Shown here: one piece after another, positions 4,424-5,403 of the stretch
Layout: each line of letters opens with the position of its first letter
Numbering within the stretch: the stretch's first letter is position 1
NCBI GenBank assembly: GCA_937923375.1
Contig: CALAJG010000213.1
Coordinates: forward strand, 1 to 5,403
From: an uncultured Leucothrix sp.
GTDB taxonomy: Bacteria; Pseudomonadota; Gammaproteobacteria; Thiotrichales; Thiotrichaceae
DNA length: 5,403 bases
Direction of reading: 5' to 3'
The notes under the pieces: generated by a model
Told to the model about the DNA's origin: nothing
The model's input: only the letters and a program-made list of their open reading frames with translations
Database searches by the model: none
Program-made: the position numbers and the translations under genes

Positions 4424-5403
4424 TCACTGTTTTCTTGCTGAATGGTTTTTTGTTCGCTTCTTGCTTCCCCACTTTTTAGGGGGCTTGCCTAAGCCTTTTA
4501 AACCGCTGAACTCAACGCCGCCAACATCATCGATTAATTGGTGTAAACCCTGAGTCATCGGTTGCATAAAGTGTCCATAGCTAATTTCTCGTTGGCAGAT
4601 CGCCTCCAACTGCGACTCCCAATGTGCCGTCATATCGGGATAGCCCATGCTCTCAGGCAGGCTGGTAATCAGCTGTCGACCGATAATCGTTGCACGAATC
4701 TCTTTACCTTTGCGCGCAAGGAATTCACGGGTAAATAACAACTCGATAATCCCCGCGCGGGTGGCTTCCGTGCCGATACCATCCGTTTCACGGAGTACTT
4801 TTTTGATGGTGGGATCATTCACGTAACGTGCGATTCCTGTCATGGCGCTCAATAAGGTCGCATCGGTAAAATGCCGCGGTGGCGAGGTTTGCTTTTCAAC
4901 CAGCTGGGCATTTACACAATCTACCGGATCGCCTTTTTTTACCTGAGGCAATTGCTTTGAAGAGAAGCCAGCATTCTGATCTAGCGTACTGTTTTTTGCA
5001 GCGGCTGAGGAGTTTGGGTGGTTGCCTTGTGCATCTGTCGCTTGCGAAATAGGCATGGATTTTCCGGCAGCAGGCCTATTGGTTGTTGCCTTAGGCTGCG
5101 GAAACAACGCCTTCCAACCCTGCGCCAGCACATCCTTTTGCTTAGCAATAAACAAGCCGCCGCTAATCTCGGCATCAATTTGTTTATCGGCATATTCAAA
5201 CGGCGGATAAAACTGGATTAGATATTGCCGCGCGACCAGTTCATATACATTCGATTCATCTCGCGAAAGGCGGCTGCCATCCATCGATTTACTGGTCGGA
5301 ATAATGGCATGGTGAGCACTAACTTTAGCGTCATTCCAAGCTTTAGTTTTAATCGTTAGATCCGCCCCTGCAACGGCATCGCGCAACTTGTCACAGGTCT
5401 TGC
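4424..5403 (-). CDS. topB: DNA topoisomerase III, C-terminal part, cut by window edge
   Basis: The frame is open from the right edge and gives about 325 residues. Type IA topoisomerase III marks are K-A-W-N-D-A-K-V-S-A-H-H-A-I-I-P-T near the edge (5341-5296), Q-T-S-P-P-R-H-F-T-D-A-T-L-L-S-A-M, D-G-I-G-T-E-A-T-R-A-G-I-I-E, and P-D-M-T-A-H-W-E-S. The catalytic Tyr and TOPRIM domain lie upstream, outside the window. The enzyme cuts and passes single strands to decatenate DNA in replication and recombination. About 50 residues encoded at 5098-4949 form a low-complexity Ala/Ser/Asn/Gln/Pro-rich stretch between G-W-K-A-L-F-P and L-P-Q-V-K-K-G-D, where I would expect only a short linker. The C-terminus is a Lys/Arg-rich tail without zinc-finger cysteines. 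The TTG at 5386 is an internal Leu codon, not a start. The transporter gene follows 20 bases downstream. Confidence 0.93.
   Translation of the reverse strand, partial: KTCDKLRDAVAGADLTIKTKAWNDAKVSAHHAIIPTSKSMDGSRLSRDESNVYELVARQYLIQFYPPFEYADKQIDAEISGGLFIAKQKDVLAQGWKALFPQPKATTNRPAAGKSMPISQATDAQGNHPNSSAAAKNSTLDQNAGFSSKQLPQVKKGDPVDCVNAQLVEKQTSPPRHFTDATLLSAMTGIARYVNDPTIKKVLRETDGIGTEATRAGIIELLFTREFLARKGKEIRATIIGRQLITSLPESMGYPDMTAHWESQLEAICQREISYGHFMQPMTQGLHQLIDDVGGVEFSGLKGLGKPPKKWGSKKRTKNHSARKQ

Noticed and set aside
5384..5386. TTG as a start codon of topB
   Set aside because: The frame continues upstream to the window edge and the conserved topoisomerase III sequence is already under way, so this is an internal Leu codon.

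Overview
The window looks like chromosomal DNA of a Gram-negative, probably marine-type gammaproteobacterium. It carries an outer-membrane beta-barrel protein with a Sec signal peptide and C-terminal Phe, a TopB-type topoisomerase III with typical proteobacterial motifs, and ordinary Shine-Dalgarno starts. The taxon is inferred from family resemblance only. No rRNA, tRNA, CRISPR array, transposase or integrase is visible.

Left part (1-1742): the first 52 codons of an arginase/agmatinase-family enzyme (minus strand), a class I SAM-dependent methyltransferase (plus strand, 394-1359), and a 111-residue protein of unknown function (minus strand, 1407-1742). The methyltransferase segment is visibly richer in A/T than the right part. 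It is bracketed by a direct repeat with a 21-bp identical core (184-204 and 1423-1443). Both copies read in the same frame on the minus strand as R-L-V-Y-D-Y-P, and both are followed by a double stop TAG-TAA. The right copy is the true 3' end of the 111-aa gene. The left copy is an orphan 3' end lying 14 nt before the agmatinase-family start codon. The simplest reading is that the 111-aa gene and the ureohydrolase gene were once adjacent in one operon, and that a segment of about 1.24 kb carrying the methyltransferase entered at the 3' end of the 111-aa gene and duplicated or replaced that end. This is the most unusual feature of the window.

Middle part (1743-3524): a 227-bp gap with nested inverted repeats, then a membrane-anchored LytTR-type regulator (minus strand, 1970-2764) divergent from a small outer-membrane beta-barrel protein (plus strand, 2874-3524). 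The regulator has a good minus-strand promoter with a perfect TTGACA. Its only strong ribosome binding site serves a six-codon leader ORF whose stop overlaps the regulator's ATG (ATGA), which suggests translational coupling.

Right part (3525-5403): a ten-helix EamA/DMT-family transporter and the C-terminal part of topB, both on the minus strand, 20 nt apart and probably co-transcribed. The transporter and the barrel gene converge with stop codons touching inside one TGATCA palindrome and no spacer. TopB carries an unusual low-complexity insertion of about 50 residues.

No single system ties all these genes together. The repeat-bounded methyltransferase segment and the leader-coupled LytTR/barrel pair are the two parts that deserve follow-up.
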